Notes: generated by a model not told the origin, from the sequence alone. Counted from the first letter of the stretch, positions 44,051 through 56,537 are shown. The stretch: DNA of 64,000 nt from Siphonodentalium dalli (GCA_032622095.1 CP136067.1:80130705-80194704), one strand, 5' to 3'. Program-made: numbers and translations.

Positions 44051-47000
44051 TAAAGTACCATCACCTTGTAATGCTGATGTACCATCATGTAATGCTAAAG
44101 TACCATCATGTAATGCTAAAGTACCATCATGTCATAATAAAGTACCATCATGTCATGATAAAGTACCATCATGTAATGCTAAAGTACCATCATGTCATGA
44201 TAAAGTACCATCATGTAATGCTAAAGTACCATCATGTCATAATAAAGTACCATCATGTCATAATAAAGTACCATCATGTCATGATAAAGTACCATCATGT
44301 CATGATAAAGTACCATCATGTCATAATAAAGTATCATCATGTCATGATAAAGTACCATCATGTAATGCTAAAGTACCATCATGTAATGATAAAGTACCAT
44401 CATGTCATAATAAAGTACCATCATGTCATAATAAAGTACCATCATGTCATGATAAAGTACCATCATGTCATGATAAAGTACCATCATGTAATGCTAAAGT
44501 ACCATCATGTCATAATAAAGTACGGTCATGTCATGATAAAGTACCATCATGTAATGATACAGTACCGTCATGTCATAATAAAGTACCATCATGTAATGCT
44601 AAAGTACCATCATGTAATGATAAAGTATCATCATGTCATGATAAAGTACCATCATGTCATGATAAAGTACCATCATGTAATGCTAAAGTACCATCATGTA
44701 ATGATAAAGTATCATCATGTCATGATAAAGTACCATCATGTCATGATAAAGTATCATCATGTCATGATAAAGTACCATCATGTAATGATAAAGTATCATC
44801 ATGTCATGATAAAGTACCATCGTGTATTGATAAAGTACCATCATGTCATGATAAAGTACCATCATGTAATGCTAAAGTACCATCATGTCATAATAAAGTA
44901 CCATCATGTCATGATAAAGTACCATCATGTAATGATACAGTACCATCATGTCATAATAAAGTATCATCATGTCATAATAAAGTACCATCATGTCATGATA
45001 AAGTACCATCATGTAATGCTAAAGTACCATCATGTAATGATAAAGTATCATCATGTCATGATAAAGTACCATCATGTCATGATAAAGTATCATCATGTCA
45101 TGATAAAGTACCATCATGTAATGATAAAGTATCATCATGTCATGATAAAGTACCATCGTGTATTGATAAAGTACCATCATGTCATGATAAAGTACCATCA
45201 TGTAATGCTAAAGTACCATCATGTCATAATAAAGTACCACCATGTCATGATAAAGTACCATCATGTCATGATAAAGTACCATCATGTAATGCTAAAGTAC
45301 CATCATGTCATAATAAAGTACCATCATGTCATGATAAAGTACCATCATGTAATGATACAGTACCATCATGTCATAATAAAGTACCATTATGTCATGATAA
45401 AGTACCATCATGTAATGATAAAGTATCATCATGTCATGATAAAGTACCATCATGTCATGATAAAGTATCATCATGTCATGATAAAGTATCATCATGTCAT
45501 AATAAAGTACCATCATGTCATGAGAAAGTACCATCATGTCATGATAAAGTACCATCATGTCATGATAAAGTACCATCATGTCATGATAAAGTACCATCAT
45601 ATAATGCTAAAGTACCATCATGTCATAATAAAGTACCATCATGTCATGATAAAGTACCATCATGTCATGATAAAGTATCATCATGTCATGATAAAGTACC
45701 ATCATGTAATGATAAAGTACCATCATGTCATAATAAAGTACCATCATGTCATGATAAAGTACCATCATGTCATAATAAAGTACCATCATGTCATGATAAA
45801 GTACCATCATGTAATGATAAAGTATCATCATGACATGATAAAGTATCATCATGACATAATAAAGTACCATCATGTCATAGTAAAGTACCATCATGTCATG
45901 ATAAAGTACCATCATGTAATGCTAAAGTACCATCACGTCATGATAAAGTACCATCATGTAATGATAAAGTATCATCATGTCATGATAAAGTACCATCATG
46001 TCATGATAAAGTATCATCATGTCATGATAAAGTACCATCATGTAATGATAAAGTACCATCATGTCATGATAAAGTACCATCATGTAATGATAAAGTACCA
46101 TCATGTCATGATAAAGTACCATCATGTAATGCTAAAGTACCATCATGTCATGATAAAGTACCATCATGTAATGATAAAGTATCATCATGTCATGATAAAG
46201 TACCATCATGTCATGATAAAGTATCATCATGTCATGATAAAGTACCATCATGTAATGATAAAGTACCATCATGTCATGATAAAGTACCATCATGTAATGA
46301 TAAAGTACCATCATGTCATGATAAAGTACCATCATGTAATGATAAAGTACCATCATGTCATGATAAAGTACCATCATGTAATGATAAAGTACCATCATGT
46401 CATGATAAAGTATCATGTCATGATAAAGTATCGTCATGTCATGATAAAGTATCGTCATGATAAAGTACCATCATGTCATAATAAAGTACCATCATGTCAT
46501 GATAAAGTACCATCATGTAATGATAAAGTACCATCATGTCATGATAAAGTACCATCATGTAATGATAAAGTATCATCATGTCATGATAAAGTACCATCAT
46601 GTAATGATAAAGTACCATCATGTAATGATAAAGTATCATCATGTCATGATAAAGTATCATCATGTCATGATCAAGTATCATCATGTCATAATAAAGTACC
46701 ATCATGTCATGATAAAGTACCATCATGTAATGATAAAGTATCATCATGTCATGATAAAGTATCATCATGTCATAATAAAGTATCATCATGTCATAATAAA
46801 GTACCATCATGTCATGATAAAGTACCATCATGTCATGATAAAGTACCATCATGTAATGCTAAAGTACCATCATGTAATGCTAAAGTACCATCATGTCATG
46901 ATAAAGTACCATCATGTCATGATAAAGTATCATCATGTCATGATAAAGTACCATCATGTAATGATAAAGTATCATCATGTCATGATAAAGTACCATCATG

Positions 47001-47679
47001 TAATGATAAAGTACCATCATGTCATGATAAAGTATCATCATGTCATGATAAAGTACCATCATATAATGATAAAGTACCATCATGTCATGATAAAGTATCA
47101 TCATATAATGATAAAGTACCATCATGTCATGATAAAGTACCATCATGTCATGATAAAGTATCATCATATAATGATAAAGTACCATCATGTCATGATAAAG
47201 TACCATCATGTCATGATAAAGTATCATCATATAATGATAAAGTACCATCATGTCATGATAAAGTACCATCATGTCATAATAAAGTACCATCATGTCATGA
47301 TAAAGTACCATCATGTCATGATAAAGTACCATCATGTAATGCTAAAGTACCATCATGTAATGCTAAAGTACCATCATGTCATGATAAAGTACCATCATGT
47401 CATGATAAAGTATCATCATGTCATGATAAAGTACCATCATGTAATGATAAAGTATCATCATGTCATGATAAAGTACCATCATGTAATGATAAAGTACCAT
47501 CATGTCATGATAAAGTATCATCATGTCATGATAAAGTACCATCATATAATGATAAAGTACCATCATGTCATGATAAAGTATCATCATATAATGATAAAGT
47601 ACCATCATGTCATGATAAAGTACCATCATGTCATGATAAAGTATCATCATATAATGATAAAGTACCATCACATCATGAT
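44051..47679 (+). repeat. 21-bp minisatellite, about 173 units
   Basis: Tandem 21-bp units. In one frame they read VPSCHDK (variants VPSCNAK, VPSCHNK, VSSCHDK) and in another YHHVMIK; the frame from 44035 stays open for 1220 codons. Most units contain the 13-bp palindrome ATCATGTCATGAT. Higher-order repeats: 336 bp (16 units; the rare TCGTGTATTGATAAAG variant at about 44820 and 45156) and 483 bp (23 units; a doubled AATGCTAAAG pair at 46851 and 47334). Shortened units of 18 and 16 bp at 46404-46458 shift the frame, yet it remains open. In SLC9C1 intron 10. Confidence 0.95.
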
Positions 47680-47759
47680 TCTTATGCAGTTTTTTGACAT
47701 TCCATTCAGCTGTTCCGTTATCATTTTGTCTGATAATTTAGCATGACATTTTTATTTAG

Positions 47760-47858
47760 GAAAAAGCAAAGCTTCTGACCTATGACTACAAGGATGTGAT
47801 AATAGAAGAGGATGCTCCCCCTGGTGGTGTTTACATCATTGTCTCCGGAATGGTGAGG
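47760..47858 (+). CDS. SLC9C1: SLC9C1 exon 11: first half of cyclic-nucleotide-binding domain
   Basis: 99 nt (33 codons), phase 0, acceptor TTTATTTAG, donor AGG/GTATGT. It encodes EKAKLLTYDYKDVIIEEDAP, PGGVYIIVSGMVR. The G-D/K-x-I-x-x-E-x-x-x-P-x-G-x-Y-x-I-x-x-G-x-V pattern is the beta-roll start of a CNBD. It lies only 80 bp after the 21-bp array. Confidence 0.93.
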
Positions 47859-48244
47859 GTATGTAATGCTGCTTCTATATGATCCATATTGCATTGTCCA
47901 CACATAAGTTTGTAACGCAGAATTGAAATCACCATGTATCCTATACCCCAGGACAACAGGACAAGACATAATATACATTTACAGGCAGGGTGGATGGTGC
48001 TTGACCAAACTTTTGCCACATGAAATTTTATTTTGCAATATTGAATTTAGTTGGGGAAAACTGCGGAAAAATTCTAAATTGAATATAAAGTGTATCCACA
48101 TAAAATAAATGCTTTTGACAAGCTAGTAGTAATATATATCAAATTAAAAGTATCTGTCATCAAAGCATACATATTATTTTGACTGTATCGGTTTTGGAGA
48201 CAAAGATCCACAAATTAATCCGTCGCCATCAACATTTTTTCCAG
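47859..48244. other. Intron 11 (386 bp)
   Basis: The shortest intron in the window; no repeat or gene inside. Confidence 0.6.
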
Positions 48245-48421
48245 TTGGAAAGTACAAAAAGAATGATGATTGGACGGGTTCCAAACCCGATAGAGAGAAC
48301 GAGTCACCATCGGCCACCTACTATTATAGACTTCCTCACTGCTGGCCAGCTTATAGGTGAGATGGGATTGTTGACAAGGAAGCCGCGTAGTGCCACAGTG
48401 ACATGTGAGACGGCTGTCCAG
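48245..48421 (+). CDS. SLC9C1: SLC9C1 exon 12: CNBD with phosphate-binding cassette
   Basis: 177 nt (59 codons), phase 0, acceptor TTTTTTCCAG, donor CAG/GTAGGT. A variable basic loop (LESTKRMMIGRVPNPIERTS) leads into AGQLIGEMGLLTRKPRSATV, TCETAVQ. G-E-M-G ... P-R-S-A-T-V is the phosphate-binding cassette of CNBDs; the Glu (exon residue 39) and Arg (residue 48) that contact the cyclic nucleotide ribose and phosphate are both present. Nucleotide binding therefore looks intact. In sea urchin SLC9C1, cAMP shifts the voltage dependence (established). Confidence 0.94.
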
Positions 48422-48699
48422 GTAGGTGTGCTTCATGTTTTTACTACAGTAAAAAAAAAAAATGTAAAACCTCTCCAAACTGGTCCCTCTATAACCTGAA
48501 TCATTGCAGGTCCATATCGAATGAACTGTCTGGTCTCAAATCCATCTCTTTCTCGAACACCTCAGAAATAGGTAAATTATTTAAAGCCTCATTGCATGCA
48601 TTGTATACCACACTTATTACCATCCAAAGTGTTGGTTGGGATTGTGACACATATAGAACAGAACTGGTGTGTCAATATCATGCAGGAATGGAGAAAATA
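48422..48699. other. Intron 12, first part
   Basis: No feature recognised. Confidence 0.4.
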
Positions 48700-49190
48700 C
48701 CCTTATTATACACCAAAAAGGTTGTATTATGTAATCACTCTCTCCGTCCGTCTGTCCGTCCATTATCATTTTTGGTTTCCGATTGATAACTCCAGTTTGG
48801 GTTATTTTATCTCAACCAAAGTTGGAACGTGCATTCCCCAGTTAAAAATACAGGTCAAATTTGAATATGGGTTTATAATTTGACAGATTTCATATCATTT
48901 GGGTTTTCGACTGATAACTCCTGTTTGGATTATTTGATCTGAACCAAAGATGTTATGTCTGTCTCCCAGCAAAAAATACTGGCCAAGTTTGAATATGGAT
49001 TCTGTCCAGTTAGTTTCATATGAGTTATGGCCCTTTTTCAACTTAGGATTTGACTGCATTGTGGCATTGAATTTAGGGGCATATCAGATATTCTTTGTAA
49101 GCTCAAGTTGTTATTTTATTTTGCAGTAGTACAAATCGAAGTGGCTAATATGCGTATTTTGCTACGCCCTAGCGATGCTCTTGTTATTTA
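48700..49190. repeat. Dispersed element with GTCCGTCTGTCCGTCC and duplicated block
   Basis: A GTCCGTCTGTCCGTCC microsatellite at about 48748 is followed by two diverged copies of GATAACTCCAGTTTGGGTTA, TTT..ATCTSAACCAAAG (48785 and 48910). It ends near TACGCCCTAGCGATGC. Class unknown; typical of aquatic invertebrate repeats. Confidence 0.45.
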
Positions 49191-49335
49191 TGCCAAATGT
49201 CTGAAAAGTTAAGAAAGTTGTGGAAAATATTGAACATATGGTGCAATTGGGGGAAATCATAATGATGCAGGGAATACACATCCCATCTTTGATTATAATT
49301 CAAGCGTTTGTGGAAAAAACAGGATCAATTGAGCT

Positions 49336-49509
49336 TTAACCGTTCCATGATTGGAGCTTCCTGAAATTTTGCAGAAAATCTATGATTACCTTGACCTTGT
49401 AAGCCAGTGCATTCTCTCCCTATTGGAGATTTGCATATACAAGAGAGTGCACTGGCACATGACCTGTAATGCTGCACCAGCATGTCATGTCATGTCATGA
49501 AAGGGTTAA
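49336..49509. mobile_element. TTAA-type MITE family B, copy 5 (clean TTAA ends)
   Basis: TTAACCGTTCCATGATTGG to TGTCATGAAAGGGTTAA, with TTAA on both sides. It contains GTGCATTCTCTCCC and CATATACAAGAGAGTGCAC. The best-bounded member of the family; it defines TTAA as the target. Confidence 0.75.
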
Positions 49510-51863
49510 ATAATAATTAATACTGTGTATATCATCTCATTTTACAACGTAATTGTTGTTTGCATTATTTTCAAATTGTTGCTTTCAGATAATGCTTTGT
49601 TTATTTATCTGGTGCATTTGTATTACTCGTTGCTTAAATAATGAACCCTACAATTCCCACTAGCAATAAAAAAAAATCAACTTATATTGGTGCTCCAGGC
49701 TTTTGAGTGAACGGACTCTGCTATCAATTGATTGGTCTGGCTCTTCCTTCATTTATACCTGCTCTTCCAATAACCACCTGCCAATTGACCTGATGTTACA
49801 GTTAAAAAAAACTTTAACTAATAAAGTGTAACACAATAATTATTCCGAAATTGGAAAAAAAATAAATATAACTTTTGGTATATTCAGGCAGATTTTGGAA
49901 ATATTAGACGAGAATTCCAGTACTGGTACTTTATAATCTGTAAAAATGGCATGATTATTCTAACATTGTGTTTCATATCGCAGGAATTGAATTAGTATAT
50001 TCCCCATTAAACTGCCCTAAATGATATAAACCTTCCGACTATACTTGACCAGAAATCAACAACGTGTTGATATGGAACAGTATTGATATTTAATAAAGCA
50101 TCAACAACTGAATATAAGCTCTTTATATCAATTTGAAACCCAGCTCTTTTGTTCTACCTCGACCTTCTATTGCTCTGAATGGGCACTTTATACTATATGC
50201 TTCAACATAATTCGCTTCTAACACCAGCCCACAATAACAAACATCTGCATAGTGCTTATAACTCCAACGTAATACAATTCCTTGTCTGAAAAGGCAGCAT
50301 GTTAATTTGCATACCAGTTGTATCTAATAACATGTCATAATAACAGAGTTTATACTGTTCTTCTCCTGTGAAGAACGATATTACTTTGACAATTTGCGAG
50401 TTCAAATTATCCTAATATGCAATCGTGCCTAAAATACTGATATTTGCATTGATAGTATATTACATATATATACTACATTATATTTACAGTGAAAACAAAT
50501 ATCTTATTATATCTTTGCATATATCAACGTTTAGTTTCGAACAAAGCTGTTCTGGACAGCTGTATATATGCCTATACAATAATTGTTATCATGACAAGAG
50601 TCCACGTGCAACCACCGCTCACATGATTCGTGTCAATGTGCGTGGTTTTGTTCTCAGCCAGGGACTATTTTGTATTATATGTCTCATTTATTGAGATTTA
50701 TCAGAATAGTTCATCGGTATGTAAATATAATTCATCGTTGTATATTTCAAACCTGTGTTTTAACTCAGTTAATGGACTCACGACTAGACATTTGGAAACT
50801 TAATCTAGTTTCCCAATGTTCAGTCGCCCGTCCATTAACCCTGACAGAAAACTTGCCATGTAAATCAATACGTCAAATGATGTTATTAAGGGTTGCGCAA
50901 GAAAGCCATATAAGAGTAAAAGTTGCATCATTAAATTTGCGTCTTAATCACTTTTTGTAATCGCAGCTTCATGTTTCATAATGGCGCTAATTTCTACAAA
51001 CCGATCAGAAGGGTAAGTCCGAAGGGTATTCAGTTTGGAGCGATTTTACTGTAATAACGACTCCACCTCGATCATAGGGTCATGTCAAAGTAATGTGCGT
51101 TCATGTGAGATCACAGATATCTTACAATTTGTATCCTTGAAAATTTCGAGCAGATACACTTTTTCCCGAAAAAATTACATCACTTACTGTAGGCTGCTGG
51201 ACATACATCACAGATGATTTGTACAAAGATGTTTTATACCCTCAGACATTTTGTTCTAGGTGTTCTATATAATAGAGGTCTGGAAGTTTCTTACATGAAG
51301 ATTATTTGGACAATTTGTAACATGCATCACATAACTTTATGAATATTTACCCTATCAATCGGACTATTTTCCTTTAACTCCCAAATGTGATGGAAAGGGG
51401 GGGGGGGGTCGTTCTATATTATTTACATATTACCATACTGATAAGGAAAAAACTTCTCTGATTGCTCAAACCACAATCACCAGTCTCTGAATGTGAGTGA
51501 AGCTCTTTATATGATTTATCCATTTGCGTTCATACTTTGCTGTAAGTGTGTTTTAATTATAATCACATGAAAATAGAAGTTAAGTGGGAATCTGGATTTA
51601 GTCAGATGAATTTTTTTAGTTTAATACTATTTTCTTCTTTAATAGAAGTTGCTGATTTTGGTTTCTGGATGATTACTGCATTTACTACAGTTATCCTTTC
51701 AAATTCTGTATATGGATTATGCATATAAAATACAAGTCAAGTTTAGATCTAGGTTTGATCCAATGAACTGACATGATAAAAGCTGCGATTGGTGTTTTTT
51801 TTTCTTCTATTTTAAAAAATTACATGATAAAGGCTAATATTGAGTTTTGTTTGTCATTTTTAG
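49510..51863. other. Intron 12, long stretch without gene
   Basis: AT-rich. Open frames at 50425-50694 and 50670-50960 show no family features. A G-run of 12 lies at about 51397-51408. Confidence 0.4.
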
Positions 51864-52004
51864 CTATTGTTTATCAGTCTTGACGACATGATAAAGGCTA
51901 TGATTGAGTTTGACGATGCTGATCCTCCATTGGAGGAAAGATTATGGCATGTGTGTGCAAACAGAATCGCACTGACAATTCTCATGCAAGAACTAGCATT
52001 CCAG
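51864..52004 (+). CDS. SLC9C1: SLC9C1 exon 13: end of CNBD
   Basis: 141 nt (47 codons), phase 0, acceptor ATTTTTAG, donor CAG/GTAAAA. It encodes LLFISLDDMIKAMIEFDDAD, PPLEERLWHVCANRIALTIL, MQELAFQ. The F-x-S-x-D-D-M segment and the following helix (PPLEERLWHVCA) correspond to the last beta strand and C-helix of the CNBD in sNHE. Confidence 0.92.
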
Positions 52005-52805
52005 GTAAAACACTATATCCCAATCATTTACATAAACTCATTAGGCAACACAAAGTCAAAGTTTTCAATCGCATAAAATCATAAATGTTTATTGTTTGTT
52101 TCATAATGTTAATAATAATAACTAGTTTTATATAGCGCTTAACCTGCCAACCTGCTCTAAAACGATCCATACATATTATCCCTGGCGATAGAGCGCTATG
52201 ACGGAAATTTCATTGTGCATCCTCTGAAGAGGATGCCATCCGGGCTGCAACACATTTATTTAGATGCGTGTGCATCAGGATTATTCATTCTGACAACATC
52301 CATCGAGACTCCGCTGAGTACTCAATTAACACATGATTGATGTGAAGTCAACCCAACGGCTGCATACTGATTAGTCTGACCAAGCCACTGTTATGGGAAA
52401 CTCAATAGTCCATTGACGGGCTGCAAACTCATCTCGCTCTGTTGACAGCGAAGTCAAGTCAGACATGCTCTCCAAACTAAAAAGGAGCAGTTCTAGCATA
52501 ATCCGCTCCCTAAGGCGACAGCAATTTAACTGCTTTGTTTACGAACCCGCCGACAACTTTTTAAGGAAAATCGCAAAAAAAAAAAAAAATTATTTTGGCG
52601 ATGGAAAATTAACAATCACGTTTGATACTTGTGAATTTCTTGATCTATTGCATTTCTAGTAATTCCCGACAGTTATCTTTTAGATATGTGATTTATTATG
52701 GCATTGGATTCTCATTCCGGCGCACGTTCAACGTTTTTTGTGTATCGTGTAGCGCAATTGGGGACATCTGCGGAGTCCGGATTCCTACTTTTTGAATGGT
52801 GCTAA
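52005..52805. other. Intron 13, first part; dispersed repeat
   Basis: 52100-52330 begins ACTAGTTTTATATAGCGCTTAA and continues GCGATAGAGCGCTATG, a composition I associate with widespread invertebrate repeats. An A-run lies at 52575-52588. No gene seen. Confidence 0.35.
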
Positions 52806-53117
52806 GGGCGATTATCGCAATACGATAGGGGAATGTTCACCATGTGCTTAACGTAACTATCACAATTATAACGTACTCTGGTAACAACTTGTCGCCAATT
52901 TCATGCTTAAGAAATTTAAAACATATCATCTTCGGCTTGTTTTATTTTATTTTTATGAAAAAGGAACACATGGTGTGATAAATATCTTTATAACGACAAA
53001 TAGAATCAAATTAGCCATTTTCCCGTGAAACCTAGGACAGGCAAGGTAGGTAAAAAAATTGGTGATATCTGAGTACGAACGTCGGAGTGTTCCCCTATCG
53101 TAATGCGATAATCGTCA
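52806..53117 (+). mobile_element. MITE with inverted ATTATCGCAATACGATAGGG ends
   Basis: About 310 bp with inverted ends ATTATCGCAATACGATAGGG (52810) and CCCCTATCGTAATGCGATAA (53092). Its interior matches 42585-42840 in the opposite orientation. Non-coding. Confidence 0.65.
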
Positions 53118-53259
53118 ACCAATAATTAACTACGGAAGTGAATTACTGAAATCGAAACTGAAACCGTGAAAGCATGTCTGCTGATCGAAAGACACCTGAT
53201 ACATGTGATACGTTATTAAAGGATGACATCATGTTTATTTGATTTGTACATCATATCTA

Positions 53260-53885
53260 AATAATTATACCCCCCGCAACGAAGTTAGGGGGGTATACTG
53301 GAATCAGCTTGTCCGTCCGTCCGTCCGTCCGTCGTCCGTCTGTCGTCCGTTCGTGGACACAAATTTGTCCGGAGTTTTTCTCAGTCGTTTTTCGATCAAT
53401 TTCCGTGAAACTTGGCACAGACATCAACCACCATGGGAACCTGTGCACCTGCGATTATGATGTCTGTCGGACTTTTTTTGGTGAAGTTATCCCCTTTTTC
53501 GACTTAGAAATATTTTTGCAACATGCATAATTTTGTCTGAGCTTTTAATCCTACATTTTTAGGTCAATGTTTTTTAATCTTGGCACAGATATTTAGTACC
53601 ATGGGAACTTGTGCACCTGCGATTATGATGTCTGTCCGACTTTTTTTTGTGGAGTTATTCCCATATTTCGACTTAGAACATTTTCGCTACATGCATAATT
53701 TTGTCCGAGCTTTTATTCCTACATTTTTCGGTCATTAGGTTTAAGATTAGAGTTGGGGTTGTGCACCTGCAATGGGAACTGTTATTTTATTATTTGAACT
53801 AAATGTTTACTGACATGTGAAACATCTTAGTATTTTAAAAACACGGGGGGTATCCTTAGTCCCATTGGGACAGTCACTCCTCTAG
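53260..53885. repeat. Dispersed element CCCCCCGCAACGAAG / GTCCGTCC type
   Basis: Starts TACCCCCCGCAACGAAGTTA then GGGGGGTATACTGG, a GTCCGTCC microsatellite (53311-53345), and two diverged copies of a block with ACCATGGGAACCTGTGCACC and GCGATTATGATGTCTGTC (about 53430 and 53600). It ends ACGGGGGGTATCC, GACAGTCACTCCTCTAG. Non-coding. Confidence 0.6.
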
Positions 53886-54544
53886 TTTAAACTGGTCAAT
53901 TAATAGGGGAATGGTTTTTTGTGAGTGGGAAATTTATTTAACTTATGGGCTTCTGTAGTTCTGGCTTTTTCCAGATCAAATTTGGCTGTGGGATAGCCCT
54001 GTCGTACACTTGGGGATTTATTTAAAAAAGTAAACACATGACCTATGATTTTTCTTGCATTTTCGTGATCAACTGGTGTCAATCTAGCTGGGTAAACATC
54101 ACTGGAGTGGCCTGTACTGTAGGCTTCAATTCAGTGAATTTGGCCGAAATGTTAACACTGTCGCCGATGGGAAACCATTTCGTTCAGTGATTCCTCTAAT
54201 GATGTTCCGATGCACGTATCTGTATCTGTAGAATATTACAGTGCAGGAACCAATTCTGGATGTAGACGCACTGGCCTAGGTGCTACCACGGCCGAGCAAC
54301 TTTATAACCCTGTGGTGACCCCAGTAACATTCTTTAACGTGCACACACCGAGGCGTGTACACGGGTCAGCCATTAATGTCCGCGCCCGATCGGACAGCAT
54401 ACTGCACCCATGACAACTTACCTGGACAAGTGTTGTAATGGGGGGAAGTCGGCATTTTGCATTCAGATCTTTATTCAGTGATTTTGAATGAGACTTTTCA
54501 GCCTGACATCTTGAACATGGTATCTGACCGAGTTCTGATTTTTG
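53886..54544. other. Intron 13, no gene recognised
   Basis: 54.24-54.42 kb is GC-richer (GCACACACCGAGGCGTGTAC and nearby) and lies just before a tRNA-like segment on the minus strand. It may be part of an old SINE or retroelement. Confidence 0.3.
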
Positions 54545-54625
54545 TCAGAATACCCTGATCAGGTTGCGATCCCCGGTCCGCTAGCACAAGAGACCAGTAC
54601 GCTACCTCTCGGCTACTGACTTCCC
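54545..54625 (-). repeat. Probable tRNA-derived SINE head
   Basis: Read on the minus strand: AGTAGCCGAGAGGTAGCGTA, CTGGTCTCTTGTGCTAGCGG, ACCGGGGATCGCAACC. GTAGCCGAGAGG fits box A and GGGGATCGCAACC approximates box B of a tRNA promoter, about 35 bp apart. It lacks a matched acceptor stem, so it is a SINE-like relic rather than a tRNA. Confidence 0.45.
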
Positions 54626-55343
54626 TTATATACGTTGTCTCCGCGTGCCAAGCAAAATACATTGTCATTGAAGTCGAAAAAGTTAATAGGCCTACGGACA
54701 AAATGCATATTAAATAATGTGAACAAAGCTGTGCCTTTGATTCCAAAATAACTTTGTTAGAAATTCCACCAATTCTGTAGGGTATTCTTATTTCATTTTG
54801 TTGTTCAATATAGTTAAAGTTCACCTTCCCTTGATTTCTTCTGGCTATCTGAGTAACTTAATGTTTGACACAATTATCAACAGCAACTTACAGATTACAC
54901 CCTCAATGTGACATTTTGTTTAATATTTAATATGCAGACTATATACACTCAGTATTGGTATTCACAGGGAGTAAGTATCTCTGAATCTGAATTAATTTTG
55001 ATATATTAAATCCGCTTGTATAATATTCACCAATAGGATACACTCAAATTCAGCCACAGAAGTTTGGGGAAATAATGAATATCAGGTTTCGTGTTATTGT
55101 TTACATTTTATGAGAAGTTAATAAATGATATCTAAATGAATTAATGATGTTTAGTTCACCAGTGATCATGCGGGGGAAAGTCGTCGAATAATATGCCCAA
55201 GATATTTTTTTATTTTTTTTTTTAACCCTCCTCCATCTAGGGAATTTTCCACTCATGTTCGTAAACCAAGTCATTAAATTGTGGTGGCCTAATAGGCAAA
55301 CAACCACAATTTGTTTTTGTGTCTGTTTAGAAAATTTAACTTG
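54626..55343. other. Intron 13, no gene recognised
   Basis: AT-rich sequence. A T-run at about 55206-55222 is followed by C-rich TTAACCCTCCTCC. Confidence 0.4.
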
Positions 55344-55552
55344 CGCCAGTGGGTTGTATCTAGTCAAGACTGTGTTTGGTTGTATTGTGTGTGACCGTCC
55401 AATTGCGGTCTCTATTATAACAAACCAGGTTTTCTCTCTCTTGGTTTGAGTCGGAAATCTTGACCGCGTGTATTATTGTCTCATTCTAATAAATACTCAT
55501 TTGATTCATCTGTGTTGGTTACCCGACTATGTAACTACCAAAGTAATGGCGT
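55344..55552 (+). repeat. 5' LTR (left edge eroded)
   Basis: Matches 57835-58052 from CGCCAGTGGGTTGTATCTAG through AGTAATGGCGT, with few substitutions. It contains CTAATAAATACTCATTTG (polyadenylation-like). It lacks a 12- to 14-bp segment (GATCGAATATTGTC) present in the right copy. Confidence 0.8.
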
Positions 55553-55760
55553 GGTGGCAGCGTTGATATAAAACCTTCGTCTCCATTACATTGAACAAGG
55601 AAGTGACAGTCCACAAGTCGGAGTTGGGTGAACTACATTGCATATTTTCGACGCAGCAGCTGACCGACAGGGAAATTCCGCTGATAAGTATTCTTTCATT
55701 TGGGTGTTTCATTTTGGAACTAACACGTGGTCCGACTTTCGCGACGTACCAGTATAGAGC

Positions 55761-56537
55761 ATGGCATCTACACCCATTATAACACCGTGGTGTTTGACAA
55801 AGACAGAGACGGTAGCTTCAGTTAGAGAGTGGCGAAGTACCATCGTACGATCACTGTCAATGGACGACAATTTTGAACCATTCTTAGTTGAAGGTACTAC
55901 ATGGTTGATGAAAACAAAGGCCAATCCACTCAGAGGCTTTATCAGTGATGACGACAACATGCAAATAGACAGCCGCAGAAGTGCGAGTCAGAAAGTTGCT
56001 CTCTTAGAGGTAATGCTAGGACATATCGCAAGATATTGTCCAATAATTGCACGTTATTCTATCCTCAAAAGGTCGACCTCCATGAAAAGTATTTGGAGAA
56101 TGATTCGAGTACACTTTGGATTCTATTCGGTTGAGGAAACTTGTTATGCAGAGCCAGCAGAAGAGAAATTGGTAGTGCAACATAAAGAAATACATGTAAA
56201 TGTGTCCTGCTCGGATATTTTACCAGATAATATCGCTTCGTACCCACTTATCGAACAACATCAGAGGGTATGTGTTTGTACAACTGATCCATCAGGTCCA
56301 TCGTATGTGTATGGGCAGATTGGAAAGGAAGAAACAGGCGATTCCACATACTTGAGCCAGATCTCACGAGAAAAAGTGTCCATATACACTGGAATGACTG
56401 ATCTTAACGAACCCAACAGCGGTGACTTGTTGTTTGTCGAAGACGATCATTTGACTGCGAGATGTGACTACGTCAACTCACCAAGAATTGACTTATATTA
56501 TAACAACAAAATCGTGTGTGTGAGTCTTAAGACTTAA
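55761..56537 (+). CDS. Gag-like ORF of Ty3/Gypsy-type element
   Basis: 258 codons from ATG to TAA, starting about 210 bp after the 5' LTR. Residues 78-123 (KVALLEVMLGHIARYCPIIA ... SIWRMIRVHFGF) resemble the capsid region of invertebrate Ty3/Gypsy gag proteins. After about residue 130 the sequence no longer resembles capsid and no CCHC zinc knuckle is present, suggesting an internal deletion. It ends IVCVSLKT at the point where the protease active site should begin. Confidence 0.6.
   Translation: MASTPIITPWCLTKTETVASVREWRSTIVRSLSMDDNFEPFLVEGTTWLMKTKANPLRGFISDDDNMQIDSRRSASQKVALLEVMLGHIARYCPIIARYSILKRSTSMKSIWRMIRVHFGFYSVEETCYAEPAEEKLVVQHKEIHVNVSCSDILPDNIASYPLIEQHQRVCVCTTDPSGPSYVYGQIGKEETGDSTYLSQISREKVSIYTGMTDLNEPNSGDLLFVEDDHLTARCDYVNSPRIDLYYNNKIVCVSLKT

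Noticed and set aside
43645-44088. 147-codon minus-strand frame
   Set aside because: No motif, and it overlaps the start of the 21-bp array.
44035-47697. 1220-codon open frame as a real protein
   Set aside because: It is a by-product of a 21-bp (7-codon) minisatellite; other frames and the reverse strand are equally open, and it lies in an intron between two well-supported exons.
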